64,000 nucleotides of DNA from Ruminococcus flavefaciens ND2009 (GTDB lineage: Bacteria; Bacillota; Clostridia; Oscillospirales; Ruminococcaceae). Below are positions 32,964-41,872 of this stretch, one piece after another. Where the stretch lies: the NCBI RefSeq assembly GCF_000621785.1, contig NZ_JHXI01000007.1:248001-312000 (forward strand), written 5' to 3'. Each line of letters starts with the position of its first letter. Position 1 is the stretch's first letter. The notes beneath the pieces are model-generated. The model made no database searches and was not told the DNA's origin. It saw nothing but the letters and a program-made list of their open reading frames with translations. The position numbers and the translations under genes were made by a program.

Positions 32964-34457
32964 TTAATTCTCAATATTTACGCCGAATTTTCCAAGGCAA
33001 AGCTCAAAATCATTGAAGTCCACAGAGTAGCTTGCGGTTGTTATCGGCTCCTCACCCGCAGGAGTCACTTCATATTCGTACAGCACTACACAGCCGTTTT
33101 CGTGAACATAGTATGTCCTTCTGATGGTCTTGTCATTATCCTTGTACATCAGGACAACGGAATATCTCAGATCCTCCTGGCTCTCAGGGATAATATTATC
33201 CTTCAGCATACCAATGAACATACTGGGAAGGAATTCCTCAACATATTCCTTGTCTCCCTCTGAAGTGGGCGTAATGTTTTCGTTTTTGTCTTCGCTTATA
33301 TCATACAACTCCGCAGAAATGAGTTCACCGCTCTTGAGGTCATCTATTTCTTCCGGTGTAATATATTCAGCCTCGGAAATACATTCAAAGATACCTTCAT
33401 CAAATGAATGTATATCTATATTATAGTACTTTCTGCATATCTCCTCGGAATTCAGATAATCCTCATCGTATCTGTCGCCCGAATAGATGACATATCCGTC
33501 TTCCGCGATCTTGAGCCAGTATATTTCGTGGTCTATCTCCCATGAGATCTCGTATTCCGAGTCAGTTACTGCAAAGGGATCCTCTCTGCCGGGCTGTGGT
33601 TCTGTTTCCTCGCCCCAATCCCATCTGTTGAGCATATCGGCTACCAGATCGTATGCCCTTTCGTTGTTCTTATTAACCATCACGGTGCCGTTCTGAAGTT
33701 CAAAGTCAAAGGCTGTAAAATCGCCGAAGGGTGATACTTCAGCTTCCTTCTCTGCTTCAATCTCCTCTTCCTGAGCGAGTATCTCCTGTACGCTCTTATC
33801 AAAGGCTTCAATGTCTATCATATAGTACTTGCTTTCAGCCGGTTCCAATGGTTCCGATAGTGGCGGTTCGGAAACATCAGGCAGAACATATTTTACATAG
33901 TTGACAAAGCCGTCATTTGATATCCATACAGAACAATTGGCATCGTCTGTGAACCAGTACAGAGTGCAGTATTTATCCGGTGAATCCTGTACGATCTTTC
34001 TTCCTTCGGTATTCTCATATTCTTCTCCCCAGCTGAATCCATTCAGAAATTCTGACAATTTAGCGTAGGTTTCGTCTGAGTAGTAACCGTATTCCCCATC
34101 ATTTGCGTCAAATGTGTAATCCAGCGATTTAAAGTCTCCGAAGGGACTGATCACCTGCTCATTCACATCAACGTCTTCACTCCCCGCCAACTGGCTTCTG
34201 TGATTCTTATGGAGAAGAACTCCAGTAGTTCCTATACCCGCGGCAAGCACGGCACAGGCTGCAGCGGCGCTTACTATGCGGATAATGTTGTTCTTTCTGC
34301 TTATACGCTCGGTACCGCTTGCGACTTCGGTATAGCCGTCGTTGTCGGTATGCTCTATGTTCGTTTTGTCTATGTTTTCGCAGGCTTTTATGATACGCTC
34401 TTTCATATCCTCGGGCATTGTTATCTTTTCAGCCGCATTTCTGAGCTTTTTATCCAT
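32964..34457 (-). CDS. Membrane partner of ECF sigma factor with duplicated extracellular domain
   Basis: 497 residues, beginning one base after the sigma stop. Cytoplasmic N-terminus 1-56 (KITMPEDMKERIIKACENID, an anti-sigma-type helix), membrane segment about 57-82, then an acidic outside part with two copies of one domain: about 104-230 and 241-360, both beginning SPFGDF, both with (F/W)xWGEE(Y/T)E...GR in the middle and YYxIDIxxFD near the end. A third, different domain fills 370-497 (YVEEFLPSMFIGMLKD... YYVHENGCVVLYEYEV). The pre-membrane motif DGYTEVASGTERISRK matches the partner at 562-1770. Lower GC than its neighbours. Proposed anti-sigma/sensor; inference. Confidence 0.75.
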   Translation of the reverse strand: MDKKLRNAAEKITMPEDMKERIIKACENIDKTNIEHTDNDGYTEVASGTERISRKNNIIRIVSAAAACAVLAAGIGTTGVLLHKNHRSQLAGSEDVDVNEQVISPFGDFKSLDYTFDANDGEYGYYSDETYAKLSEFLNGFSWGEEYENTEGRKIVQDSPDKYCTLYWFTDDANCSVWISNDGFVNYVKYVLPDVSEPPLSEPLEPAESKYYMIDIEAFDKSVQEILAQEEEIEAEKEAEVSPFGDFTAFDFELQNGTVMVNKNNERAYDLVADMLNRWDWGEETEPQPGREDPFAVTDSEYEISWEIDHEIYWLKIAEDGYVIYSGDRYDEDYLNSEEICRKYYNIDIHSFDEGIFECISEAEYITPEEIDDLKSGELISAELYDISEDKNENITPTSEGDKEYVEEFLPSMFIGMLKDNIIPESQEDLRYSVVLMYKDNDKTIRRTYYVHENGCVVLYEYEVTPAGEEPITTASYSVDFNDFELCLGKFGVNIEN

Positions 34458-34458
34458 A

Positions 34459-34932
34459 CTACATATACTCCTTTCTGTATTTTTCCTCCAGCAGTTTCCT
34501 GCCCCTTGACAGGCGCATTTTGACTGCCGAAACGCTTACTCCTGTTATATCCGCGATCTCGTCGATCTTATACTGCTCAACGTAAAAAAGCACCATTATT
34601 ATCCTGTATTTGTCAGAGAGCTCCATTAGAGCCTCAAGTATACCGCTGTCACTTTTCTCCACGGCATAGGTATTGAGAAGCTCCTCGCTCTCGGTCTCGT
34701 GTCTGGTACGGTATCTGATCATATCACGGCATTTGTTGGTGGCAACAGTGATGAGCCATGCCTTTTCGTGCTCGCCGTCTGCGAACTCAGGTGCCTTCGT
34801 GAAGTATTTTATGAAGGTCTCCTGCACAGCGTCCTCGGCATCGGCAGTATTTTTCAGTATAAGCAAGCTTATCCTGTACAGCATATCGCCGTATTTCTCG
34901 ACCGCCTCGCGAGCGCAGCCGCATTTCTGCAT
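34459..34932 (-). CDS. ECF-type RNA polymerase sigma factor
   Basis: 157 residues. Region 2: EKYGDMLYRISLLILKNTAD, AEDAVQETFIKYF, KAWLITVATNKCRDMIR. Region 4: LSDKYRIIMVLFYVEQYKIDE, then helix-turn-helix IADITGVSVSAVKMRLSRGRKLL. GGAG lies 10 bases before the ATG. The promoter region has TATAAT at 34991-34996 (minus) without a good -35; the TGTGACTTTTT...AACGTG stretch closer to the gene might be an ECF-type autoregulated promoter, but this is speculative. Cotranscribed with its membrane partner. Confidence 0.93.
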   Translation of the reverse strand: MQKCGCAREAVEKYGDMLYRISLLILKNTADAEDAVQETFIKYFTKAPEFADGEHEKAWLITVATNKCRDMIRYRTRHETESEELLNTYAVEKSDSGILEALMELSDKYRIIMVLFYVEQYKIDEIADITGVSVSAVKMRLSRGRKLLEEKYRKEYM

Positions 34933-35006
34933 TGTTCATCAGCTCCTTTCACTATATACACGTTTGGGGAAATACAAAAAGTCACATAATATTATAGCAT
35001 TTTTCT

Positions 35007-35044
35007 GAAAAAATGAAAAGACAGCCGATTTGCACCGACTGCCT
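35007..35044 (-). terminator. Probable terminator of the xylanase gene
   Basis: Minus strand aggcagtcg/cggctgtct (two G-U pairs) followed by TTTTCATTTTTT. A second stem gtgccgatc/ggtcggcac (35081-35107) lies between it and the stop. Confidence 0.7.
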
Positions 35045-35138
35045 TTCAGGGGATATTAAAATTTGGAGAAATCTTAATTAGTGTGCCGACCACCGAAATG
35101 ATCGGCACTTTGAAAACTCTGATAAGAATTATTACTTA

Positions 35139-38100
35139 TCAAACGCGCTTGTAAACTACGCCGCCCTGGAGGGTCTTGCCCTTTGCAGCTGCCATATCAG
35201 AGATGTTTACATTCTGATAGCCGTTCTGAGCGAGCCAAGGAAGAACTTCTTCCATAGCTGCAGCTGTTGTAGCGTAATTCTCGTGGCAAAGAACGATAGC
35301 ACCCTCGAGTGAACCATTATTTGCAGCGTTCTTGATTGTCTGAACGATCTGATCCTTAGAAGCGTTGTTCCAGTCAGCTGTATCGATGTCGCAGCTGATA
35401 AGGGGAACGTCCTTAAGACCAGCTCTTACGTTTGCGCTATCCTCAAGGAAAGGAAGTCTCATGAGGTGAGAAGGCTCTGTGCCGATGATTCCCTTGAGCT
35501 TAGCATTACACTGTGACCACTCTGAGTAGCACTGATCTGCTGAGAGCTGTCCGATGTGAGGATGTGTCTGAGTGTGGTTAGCAACTTCCATGCCCTTCTG
35601 ATACTCATACTTGATCTGCTGCTCTGTCTTGATCCAGCTGCCTACATTGAAGAATGTAGCTGTCATGCCGTTCTGAGCAAGAGCATTGATGATTCTGTAA
35701 CCAGGATCAGATGTGCTTGTAGCTGATGCACCGTCATCGAATGAGATAGCGCAGAGCTTCTTGCCAGCCTGTACGCCTGTACCCTGACCGGGTGTTACTG
35801 TCTGCTGCTTAGCCTCGGGTACCTTACCCTGGCCGCCTGTTGTTACAGAAGACTTTGTGCCTTCCTTAGCAACGAGTACGTTGTCGATGTAGAAATCCAT
35901 TGTATCACCGGAATCCTGAACTGTCTCAACGTAAAGGATCATTGAGCCTGAGTTAGAAGGAATGGTGAATGAAGTATTCTCGATCTTTGTCCAAACGCCC
36001 TTCTTGCATTCTGCCTTAGCGATAGATGTGTATGAAGCACTGTCGCCTTCGCCCTGCTGGAGAGAGATCTGGATTGTAGCTGAGTCCTTAGCTACCTGAA
36101 GAGCAGCCAGGCTGATGCTGTAAGTATCGCCAACCTTGAATTCTGATCCAAGGTCGATAGCTGCACCGTTCCACTCCTGTGATCTGCCTGATACTTCAAG
36201 AGCCTTACCGGATGAACCGTAGTAAGCGTCAGATGTGGGAGCAGCTGTTGCACTTCTTCCAGCCCAGTTGCCTGCGCCTGAATCGAAGTTATCGTTTATA
36301 GAACCATTTCCGCTTGAGCTTGAAGCAGGAGGATTAGTTACTGTTGTTACAACAGAGGGCTGCTGAACAGGAGCCTGTGTAACGATCTGTGTAGTTGTCT
36401 TGAGCTTGCTTGAGTAGCTCTCGGGAAGTGTAGAGATAAGTCCGAGGAGCTTCTTCTGGATAGCAAGAGCATCGTTAGTTGTGATACCCTCACCGGCATC
36501 GTAAACGTCACCGTTGAGTCTGCCCTGTGAGCTGAGCTTATACTTATCGGGGTTAGCGAGAGCCTGCATGATGAAGATAGCATCTGAAAGATCTACGCCC
36601 TTATCCTCGTTAGCGTCGCCCCACTTGGAAACCTTCTTGTCCAGCTCTGCCTTCTCATCGATTGTGATGATGGAAGTTGTTGTTGTAGGCGGAACATAAG
36701 GTGCTGTTGTTGTAGTTGTAGTTGTGGGAGGAGTTGTCTGACCGGGATTATCGCCCTTTGAACCGGGTGTGTTATCCAGAACAGAAATTATATCATTGTA
36801 GAATGACTTAGGCTGATAGTTGCTGAACGGAAGCGGTGAACCACCGTTTTCATTCTTTCTCCAGCTTCTCTCATCTGTTGTACCCCAGAGGGTTACGCAT
36901 GAGATGTTCTTGGAGTGGTTAGCAAGTATCTGGAAGATCTCCTTATAGAGCTTACCATTGTTGCCTGTCTTGTTTGTGATATCGAGCTCAGTTACCTGAA
37001 CGTCGAGACCGAGGCTCTCAAACTTCTTGAGTGCTGTCTCGTACTGGCTTGCAGTAGGATAGTTATCAGCAAGGTGTGACTGCATACCGATACCGTCGAT
37101 ATAGTCGCCCTCTGCCATAACCTTCTTAGCCATGTTGTAAAGATCAGTTGTCTTAGGCTCAATGTACTCATTGAAGTCGTTCAGATAGAGCTTACAATCC
37201 TTAGGAGCATACTGTCTTGCATACTTGAATGCGTTGATAACGAACTCAGAATTGTTATCGCCGTAAACTCTTGTCCAGCCTGAGTTGCTTCCGGGTCTCA
37301 TCGAACCGCCGTCCTGAACGAAGAGCTCGTTACAAACGTCGTAAGAATGGAGCTTAAGGTTAGGATACTGGCTCTTGATAGCACTGAATGTATTCTTGAT
37401 CATGCTCTCAAGACGCTTGTTCATTCTGTCCTTGGAAACGTCTCTGCCGTTCTCCTGGAACAGTGAGTTAGGAGTCTGGCTGTACCATACGAAGGTATGG
37501 CCGCGAACGCCGATGCCGTTCTTCTCAGCGAAGCTAAGAATGCGGCTTGCCTTCGAGAGGCTGATGTTTACGTTATCGCCACTAACACCCGTAACGATCT
37601 CGCTGGGCTTCATCTCGTTCTCACAAGTAACTGAGTTGAAGTTCTTGAGAATGAAGCTCTGACCCTGTGATGTACCGATCTCGCTGTCACTTACGGAAGT
37701 ACCGAGTCTGAAGTGCTTACCAGCGTGATCCTTGAAGCCGTCGCCGCCCTTTGTATATGTGTAGTTGAGGTTCTGGTGACCTGAACCGCCGCTAACAGTT
37801 GTTGAACCGGTGGAACCTGTTGAGCCGGTAGAACCTGTAGAGCCTGTGGAACCAGTTGAACCGGTAGAACCTGTTGAACCAACTGTGCCCTGACCTGTAA
37901 CTACTGTTGACTTTGTTCCTGACTTAGAGCCCTGAGCAACGTCAATATAGAAATCTGTGAGCTCGCCGGAATCCTGGGGAGTCTCAACATAAAGTATCAT
38001 TGTACCGGAATTTGAGGGGATCTTGAATGAGGTATTCTCAAGCTTTGTCCACTCGCCGCTCTTAACATCTTCTGTAGCGATAGCTGTGTATGAAGCGCTG

Positions 38101-39197
38101 TCGCCGTCACCCTGCTGGAGTGAAAGCTGCATAGGAACTGTCTTACCGGACTTCTGGAGTACGCCTACGCTGAAGCTGTATGTCTCACCGGGAACGAATG
38201 CTGCTGAATCGAGCTCGATAGCTGCGCCGTTCCACTCCTGTGATCTGTTTGTAACTGCGAGAGCCTTTGAACCGCTGTAGCTTACCTCGGAAGTTGCAGC
38301 AACCTTAGCGTCGCCTCTTCCTGTCCAGCTGTCTACGCCGCTCTCGAATGTGCTCTGGAAGTAATTTCCGTTAGCATCGGGCTGTACTGTAGGTGTAGTG
38401 GGTGTTGTGGTTCCTGTTGAACCGCCGCCGCCACCGCCGTTGCCGAATGTGATGGTGTTCTTGTTAACTGTAGCCCTACCGCTGCTCTCCCAACCTTCTA
38501 CGTTGAAAGCAACCTCGTACATATTACCCATCTGGAGACCCTTGTTCTCCCAAGCCTCGAAGTGCTTGGAAACACTGATGGTACCCTTTGTTCTTCCGCT
38601 GCTGCGGACACTGAAGTACTGTACGAAGGGCTTGTTACCCTCGATAGTATAGGAGTTACGGTTCTCCTTATAGATGTAGTAGTTAGCTCCGTCGAGGCTT
38701 ACTGTGCCTAAGGGGCTGCCTGCTCCGGGTGATCCGTTAGGAGGACACCAGTTCTTCCAGTCCTCAACGATGTAGTACTCTACGAGAGGATTCTGAGTCC
38801 AGCCGTAGATACAGATACGTGAGTTACCTGAAGAACCTGCTGACCAGCTTACGTCGAAGTCACAAGTGATTCCGTTGTATGACTGGAACTTCTTTGTGCT
38901 TCCCATATCCTTACCGCGACGAGCCAGGAAGTTTCCGTTAGGTCCTGCGCAGTTCCACTCTGTTGAGAATGTACCCTCGCCGCTGCCGAGTGTCATTGAT
39001 GAAGGCTGACTTGTATCTGCAGCCCAGATCTCATAGCTGTAGCCGTCGGGGCCTGTGCCCTTGTGCTGTCCTGCACCGTTAAGTCTGTAGGTCTCACCGG
39101 CTGCGCTGGTTGTCAGACCTGCAAAAGGTACAGATGAAACGCATACGATGCTGGCTACTAATCCGAGTGCAGCTCTTTTAACACCTCTGAATTTCAT
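35139..39197 (-). CDS. Cellulosomal xylanase/deacetylase, GH11-CBM22-GH10-dockerin-CBM22-CE4
   Basis: 1,352 residues, secreted. Order: signal peptide (1-31); GH11 xylanase (about 33-245; catalytic Glu in LVEYYIVEDW and in AFNVEGWESSG); first CBM22 (about 275-430); GST-repeat linker; GH10 xylanase (about 485-815; HTFVWYSQTP, acid/base Glu in DVCNELF, nucleophile in VTELDI); Pro/Thr linker; dockerin (about 860-935; GDANEDKGVDLSDAIFIMQAL and NGDVYDAGEGITTNDALAIQ); second CBM22 (about 965-1125); CE4 polysaccharide deacetylase (about 1140-1340; SFDDGAS, HTQTHPHI, DIDTADW). It cuts and deacetylates xylan while bound to scaffoldin. The internal dockerin and architecture match multidomain xylanases known from R. 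flavefaciens. Codon use is strongly biased, suggesting high expression. Confidence 0.96.
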   Translation of the reverse strand: MKFRGVKRAALGLVASIVCVSSVPFAGLTTSAAGETYRLNGAGQHKGTGPDGYSYEIWAADTSQPSSMTLGSGEGTFSTEWNCAGPNGNFLARRGKDMGSTKKFQSYNGITCDFDVSWSAGSSGNSRICIYGWTQNPLVEYYIVEDWKNWCPPNGSPGAGSPLGTVSLDGANYYIYKENRNSYTIEGNKPFVQYFSVRSSGRTKGTISVSKHFEAWENKGLQMGNMYEVAFNVEGWESSGRATVNKNTITFGNGGGGGGSTGTTTPTTPTVQPDANGNYFQSTFESGVDSWTGRGDAKVAATSEVSYSGSKALAVTNRSQEWNGAAIELDSAAFVPGETYSFSVGVLQKSGKTVPMQLSLQQGDGDSASYTAIATEDVKSGEWTKLENTSFKIPSNSGTMILYVETPQDSGELTDFYIDVAQGSKSGTKSTVVTGQGTVGSTGSTGSTGSTGSTGSTGSTGSTGSTTVSGGSGHQNLNYTYTKGGDGFKDHAGKHFRLGTSVSDSEIGTSQGQSFILKNFNSVTCENEMKPSEIVTGVSGDNVNISLSKASRILSFAEKNGIGVRGHTFVWYSQTPNSLFQENGRDVSKDRMNKRLESMIKNTFSAIKSQYPNLKLHSYDVCNELFVQDGGSMRPGSNSGWTRVYGDNNSEFVINAFKYARQYAPKDCKLYLNDFNEYIEPKTTDLYNMAKKVMAEGDYIDGIGMQSHLADNYPTASQYETALKKFESLGLDVQVTELDITNKTGNNGKLYKEIFQILANHSKNISCVTLWGTTDERSWRKNENGGSPLPFSNYQPKSFYNDIISVLDNTPGSKGDNPGQTTPPTTTTTTTAPYVPPTTTTSIITIDEKAELDKKVSKWGDANEDKGVDLSDAIFIMQALANPDKYKLSSQGRLNGDVYDAGEGITTNDALAIQKKLLGLISTLPESYSSKLKTTTQIVTQAPVQQPSVVTTVTNPPASSSSGNGSINDNFDSGAGNWAGRSATAAPTSDAYYGSSGKALEVSGRSQEWNGAAIDLGSEFKVGDTYSISLAALQVAKDSATIQISLQQGEGDSASYTSIAKAECKKGVWTKIENTSFTIPSNSGSMILYVETVQDSGDTMDFYIDNVLVAKEGTKSSVTTGGQGKVPEAKQQTVTPGQGTGVQAGKKLCAISFDDGASATSTSDPGYRIINALAQNGMTATFFNVGSWIKTEQQIKYEYQKGMEVANHTQTHPHIGQLSADQCYSEWSQCNAKLKGIIGTEPSHLMRLPFLEDSANVRAGLKDVPLISCDIDTADWNNASKDQIVQTIKNAANNGSLEGAIVLCHENYATTAAAMEEVLPWLAQNGYQNVNISDMAAAKGKTLQGGVVYKRV

Positions 39198-39318
39198 GTT
39201 TAATCATTCCTCACTTTCATTTCGTGATATATGTTTTCTTCGTGACACTAAGAAAAAGCGCAAAAGCACAAGATCTGCTTCTGTGTCCCTCCTTTTCCTC
39301 AGCTTCTGTCTTAATTTT

Positions 39319-39347
39319 ATTACATTTCTGTGAACTATTCAAGTCAA
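39319..39347 (-). promoter_or_regulatory. Promoter of the xylanase gene
   Basis: Minus strand TTGACT, 17-base spacer, TGTAAT, giving a leader of about 110 bases. The rest of the 575-base divergent region (39348-39700) is AT-rich with no gene; no operator was recognised. Confidence 0.6.
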
Positions 39348-39705
39348 ATGTTGCTAACAATTTTTGGGCTTGCTCATTTTTTGCTCTTTTTGTACATTTT
39401 AGCTCTCATTTGTTGCGTTTTTTTATACAAATCACGGTGATGCGTTGATTTCCCGTTATTTCAGCAGCACAAAATGATGGGTGAGCTTGCACTTTCGTGC
39501 AGTTCCTGACAGCCCGATTTTTGCGGTGAAAGGACGCTTTTACCATTATATTATTATGAACTTGCTAAATGTTCAACTCAAATAAGCGGCAACAGTGATC
39601 CCGTTTAAATATTCCTCAAAAACAACTATAGGTATATTTTTTCCGTATTTTTGCACAAAGCCCTGCGAATTATAATGTTACTTTCTACAAATTTTCTCTG
39701 AATCC

Positions 39706-39734
39706 TTTATTTTTCACGCAAAAGTGGTATAATA
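39706..39734 (+). promoter_or_regulatory. Promoter of the PBP-GGDEF gene
   Basis: TTTATT, 17-base spacer, TATAAT, 38 bases before the ATG; weak -35. Confidence 0.6.
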
Positions 39735-39772
39735 TTATCAGGTATATAACTCCATTCACAAGAGGGGATAAT

Positions 39773-41683
39773 ATGGATTCCGAAAGAATTATCAACATCG
39801 CTGTCGTAGTCTCGGGACTCGACGAAGAGTATCAGTACAACACAATACGCGGGATCAACAGTTTCGCACTGGAGCACAGCATAAATGTGTCTTATTTTGC
39901 TGCCTTCGGCGGAATGGTCGGAAGCAGGACCTTTGACATCGGCGAAGTAAGCATCTACAATTTAATAGACTATTCGCGCTTTGACGGCGTCCTTCTTATG
40001 ACCAATACCTTCGGTGACAAGGAGATACGCGCCCGCATACTCGAAAGAGTAAGGGACGCCCATATCCCCACTGTCATTTTCGAGAGCCATGAATACCCCG
40101 AATTCTATGACATAAGCATCGACAACTTTACCGTCATGAAGAAGCTCGTGAACCATATCATACAGTTTCACGGCGCAAAGGTGATAAACTTCGTTTCCGG
40201 TCCTCTCGCGAACCCCGAGGGCAAGGCAAGATATGACGCCTTCAGGAGCGCTATGGAGGATAACGGGCTCACTATCGACGAGGAGCGTATCTATTACGGC
40301 GACTTCAAAAGCTATGACGGCAAGCTGGCTGTGGACGATTTTGCCTCTTCGGGAAAGGAACTCCCCGACGCATTCATCTGCGCAAATGACAGTATGGCTC
40401 TTACGGTATTGTCCTCCCTTGAAAAGCTGGGCTACAAGGTCCCCGACGACGTTATGGTCACAGGCTTCGACAATACATTCGGCGCAAGGAATTGCAGTCC
40501 CGCCATCACCTCGGTGAAGCGTCCTCTGTACAAGGCAGGATACAAGGCTGCGGAGGTGCTGCTCAACGTCATAAACGGCACAGAACAGCCCCATAGCATA
40601 TCTCTGGAGGCTACTCCCATTTTCAGTGAGAGCTGCGGATGCAGAAACGAGGAACATGACGATCTCATCGCATATAAGAAAGTCACATACAGAAAAACCG
40701 AGGTGACCAACAGCAATATACTCATGCTCAACCGCCTGACAGCAGGTCTGGCTGAGACCGAGACCGCTTCCGAGTGCTTCGATGTTATCGAAAGGCTTAT
40801 CGGTGAGCTTGAGTGTGAAAAATTCCAGCTCTGTCTCAGCGAGGACTGGCAGGACGCCTTCAACTCCGCTCCCATAGACTCCGAGCCCGACGCCTATAAG
40901 AGCTATATGTCCGCGCCCATAATCTGGGACAAGGGCGAGCGCAGAAGTGTAGGCTATTATCCCAGCAGCAATATGTTCCCCGAGGGCTTCGAGGAGAGAA
41001 GCTGCGTGAACTACTTCCTCCCCCTCCATTTCGGTGACCGCTGTCTGGGCTACTACATAATCACAAACGGAGATTTTCCCATATACAGTCTGCTATGTCA
41101 CACCCTGACCATGACACTGAGCAACTCTATCGAGAATATCCGCAAGCTCTTCCACCTCAACAAGGCTATGGACGAGCTCAACCGCCTGTATGTCATCGAC
41201 CCCCTCTGCAATATCTACAACCGCAACGGCTTCATCAATATCGCCGATGATATGTTCAAGGAGTGCGTGGCTAACAAGCAGGAAATGCTGCTCAGCTTCA
41301 TAGATATGGACGGTCTGAAGTTCATCAACGACAATTACGGACACAATGAGGGCGATTTCGCTATACAGCGCCTTGCCAACATCATCAGCAACTGCTGCGG
41401 AAGGGGCAGTATCTGCGCAAGATTCGGCGGCGACGAGTTCGTTATCTTCAGCACCAACGCTTCACAGGGAGCTGTAGAGGCACTGGAGCACAGGTTCAAC
41501 ACCGAGCTTGAAAATATCAACAAGCTGGTGAAAAAGCCCTACGTTATTTCCGCAAGTATCGGAAGTATCATAACTACCGCCGGCGACAGCGATACGCTTT
41601 ACAGCATCATCAAAATGGCTGACGAGAAGATGTATGAGATAAAGAAGCAGAAAAAGCGGGCAAGAAAGTCCGAAAAGGTCTGA
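39773..41683 (+). CDS. Diguanylate cyclase with LacI/PBP-type ligand-binding sensor
   Basis: 636 residues. The first about 290 are a LacI-family periplasmic-binding-protein-like domain without the DNA-binding headpiece (NIAVVVSGLDEEYQYNTIRG, FVSGPLANPEGKARYDAF, DAFICANDSMALTVL, VTGFDNT). A middle region (about 300-450) is GAF-like. The GGDEF domain (about 465-636) has an intact RFGGDEF at about 550 and so should make cyclic di-GMP. The segment before it reads RGSICARF, so the usual RxxD inhibitory site is absent. No signal peptide or membrane segment: a cytosolic sugar-like ligand would be converted to a c-di-GMP signal. It is divergent from the xylanase gene, suggesting a link to plant polysaccharide sensing (inference). 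AGAGGGG site. Confidence 0.92.
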   Translation: MDSERIINIAVVVSGLDEEYQYNTIRGINSFALEHSINVSYFAAFGGMVGSRTFDIGEVSIYNLIDYSRFDGVLLMTNTFGDKEIRARILERVRDAHIPTVIFESHEYPEFYDISIDNFTVMKKLVNHIIQFHGAKVINFVSGPLANPEGKARYDAFRSAMEDNGLTIDEERIYYGDFKSYDGKLAVDDFASSGKELPDAFICANDSMALTVLSSLEKLGYKVPDDVMVTGFDNTFGARNCSPAITSVKRPLYKAGYKAAEVLLNVINGTEQPHSISLEATPIFSESCGCRNEEHDDLIAYKKVTYRKTEVTNSNILMLNRLTAGLAETETASECFDVIERLIGELECEKFQLCLSEDWQDAFNSAPIDSEPDAYKSYMSAPIIWDKGERRSVGYYPSSNMFPEGFEERSCVNYFLPLHFGDRCLGYYIITNGDFPIYSLLCHTLTMTLSNSIENIRKLFHLNKAMDELNRLYVIDPLCNIYNRNGFINIADDMFKECVANKQEMLLSFIDMDGLKFINDNYGHNEGDFAIQRLANIISNCCGRGSICARFGGDEFVIFSTNASQGAVEALEHRFNTELENINKLVKKPYVISASIGSIITTAGDSDTLYSIIKMADEKMYEIKKQKKRARKSEKV

Positions 41684-41694
41684 ATAAACAATAA

Positions 41695-41737
41695 AGCCAT
41701 AGTATTTCCGATAAGAAAGTACTATGGCTATTTTTAT
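41695..41737 (+). terminator. Terminator of the PBP-GGDEF gene
   Basis: agccatagta/tactatggct with 15-base loop then ATTTTTATT. Confidence 0.85.
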
Positions 41738-41753
41738 TGACAATGCCGATTTG

Positions 41754-41837
41754 AGTAAGTAGTAAGTAGAAAGTAGTGAGTAGAAGCCGCTACACTGAAT
41801 AATACTACTCTCTACTTGCTACTCTCTACTCACTCAG
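41754..41837. repeat. Heptanucleotide-array inverted element C
   Basis: Left arm of four 7-base units (AGTAAGT twice, AGAAAGT, AGTGAGT; 41754-41781). Right arm TACTACT, CTCTACT, TGCTACT, CTCTACT (41803-41830) plus CACTCAG. Only 21 bases lie between. The unit sequence differs from elements A, B, D and E but the period is the same. Confidence 0.85.
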
Positions 41838-41867
41838 AATTTAACGGCAAAGCCGTTAAATTCTGAG
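41833..41867. repeat. Perfect 16-bp palindrome after the thioesterase gene
   Basis: Arms CTCAGAATTTAACGGC and GCCGTTAAATTCTGAG around AAA. It joins element C and the thioesterase stop at 41873, in the same position as the palindrome next to asnA. No T-run. Confidence 0.85.
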
Positions 41868-41872
41868 AGTTA

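Noticed and set aside
35139..39197. Naming the large xylanase xynE
   Set aside because: The domain order recalls R. flavefaciens xylanase-esterases, but my memory of XynB/XynE lengths does not fit 1,352 residues, so no symbol is given.
39962..41029. Minus-strand frame of 355 codons
   Set aside because: Mirror of the sensor-diguanylate cyclase gene, no ribosome binding site or recognisable domain.
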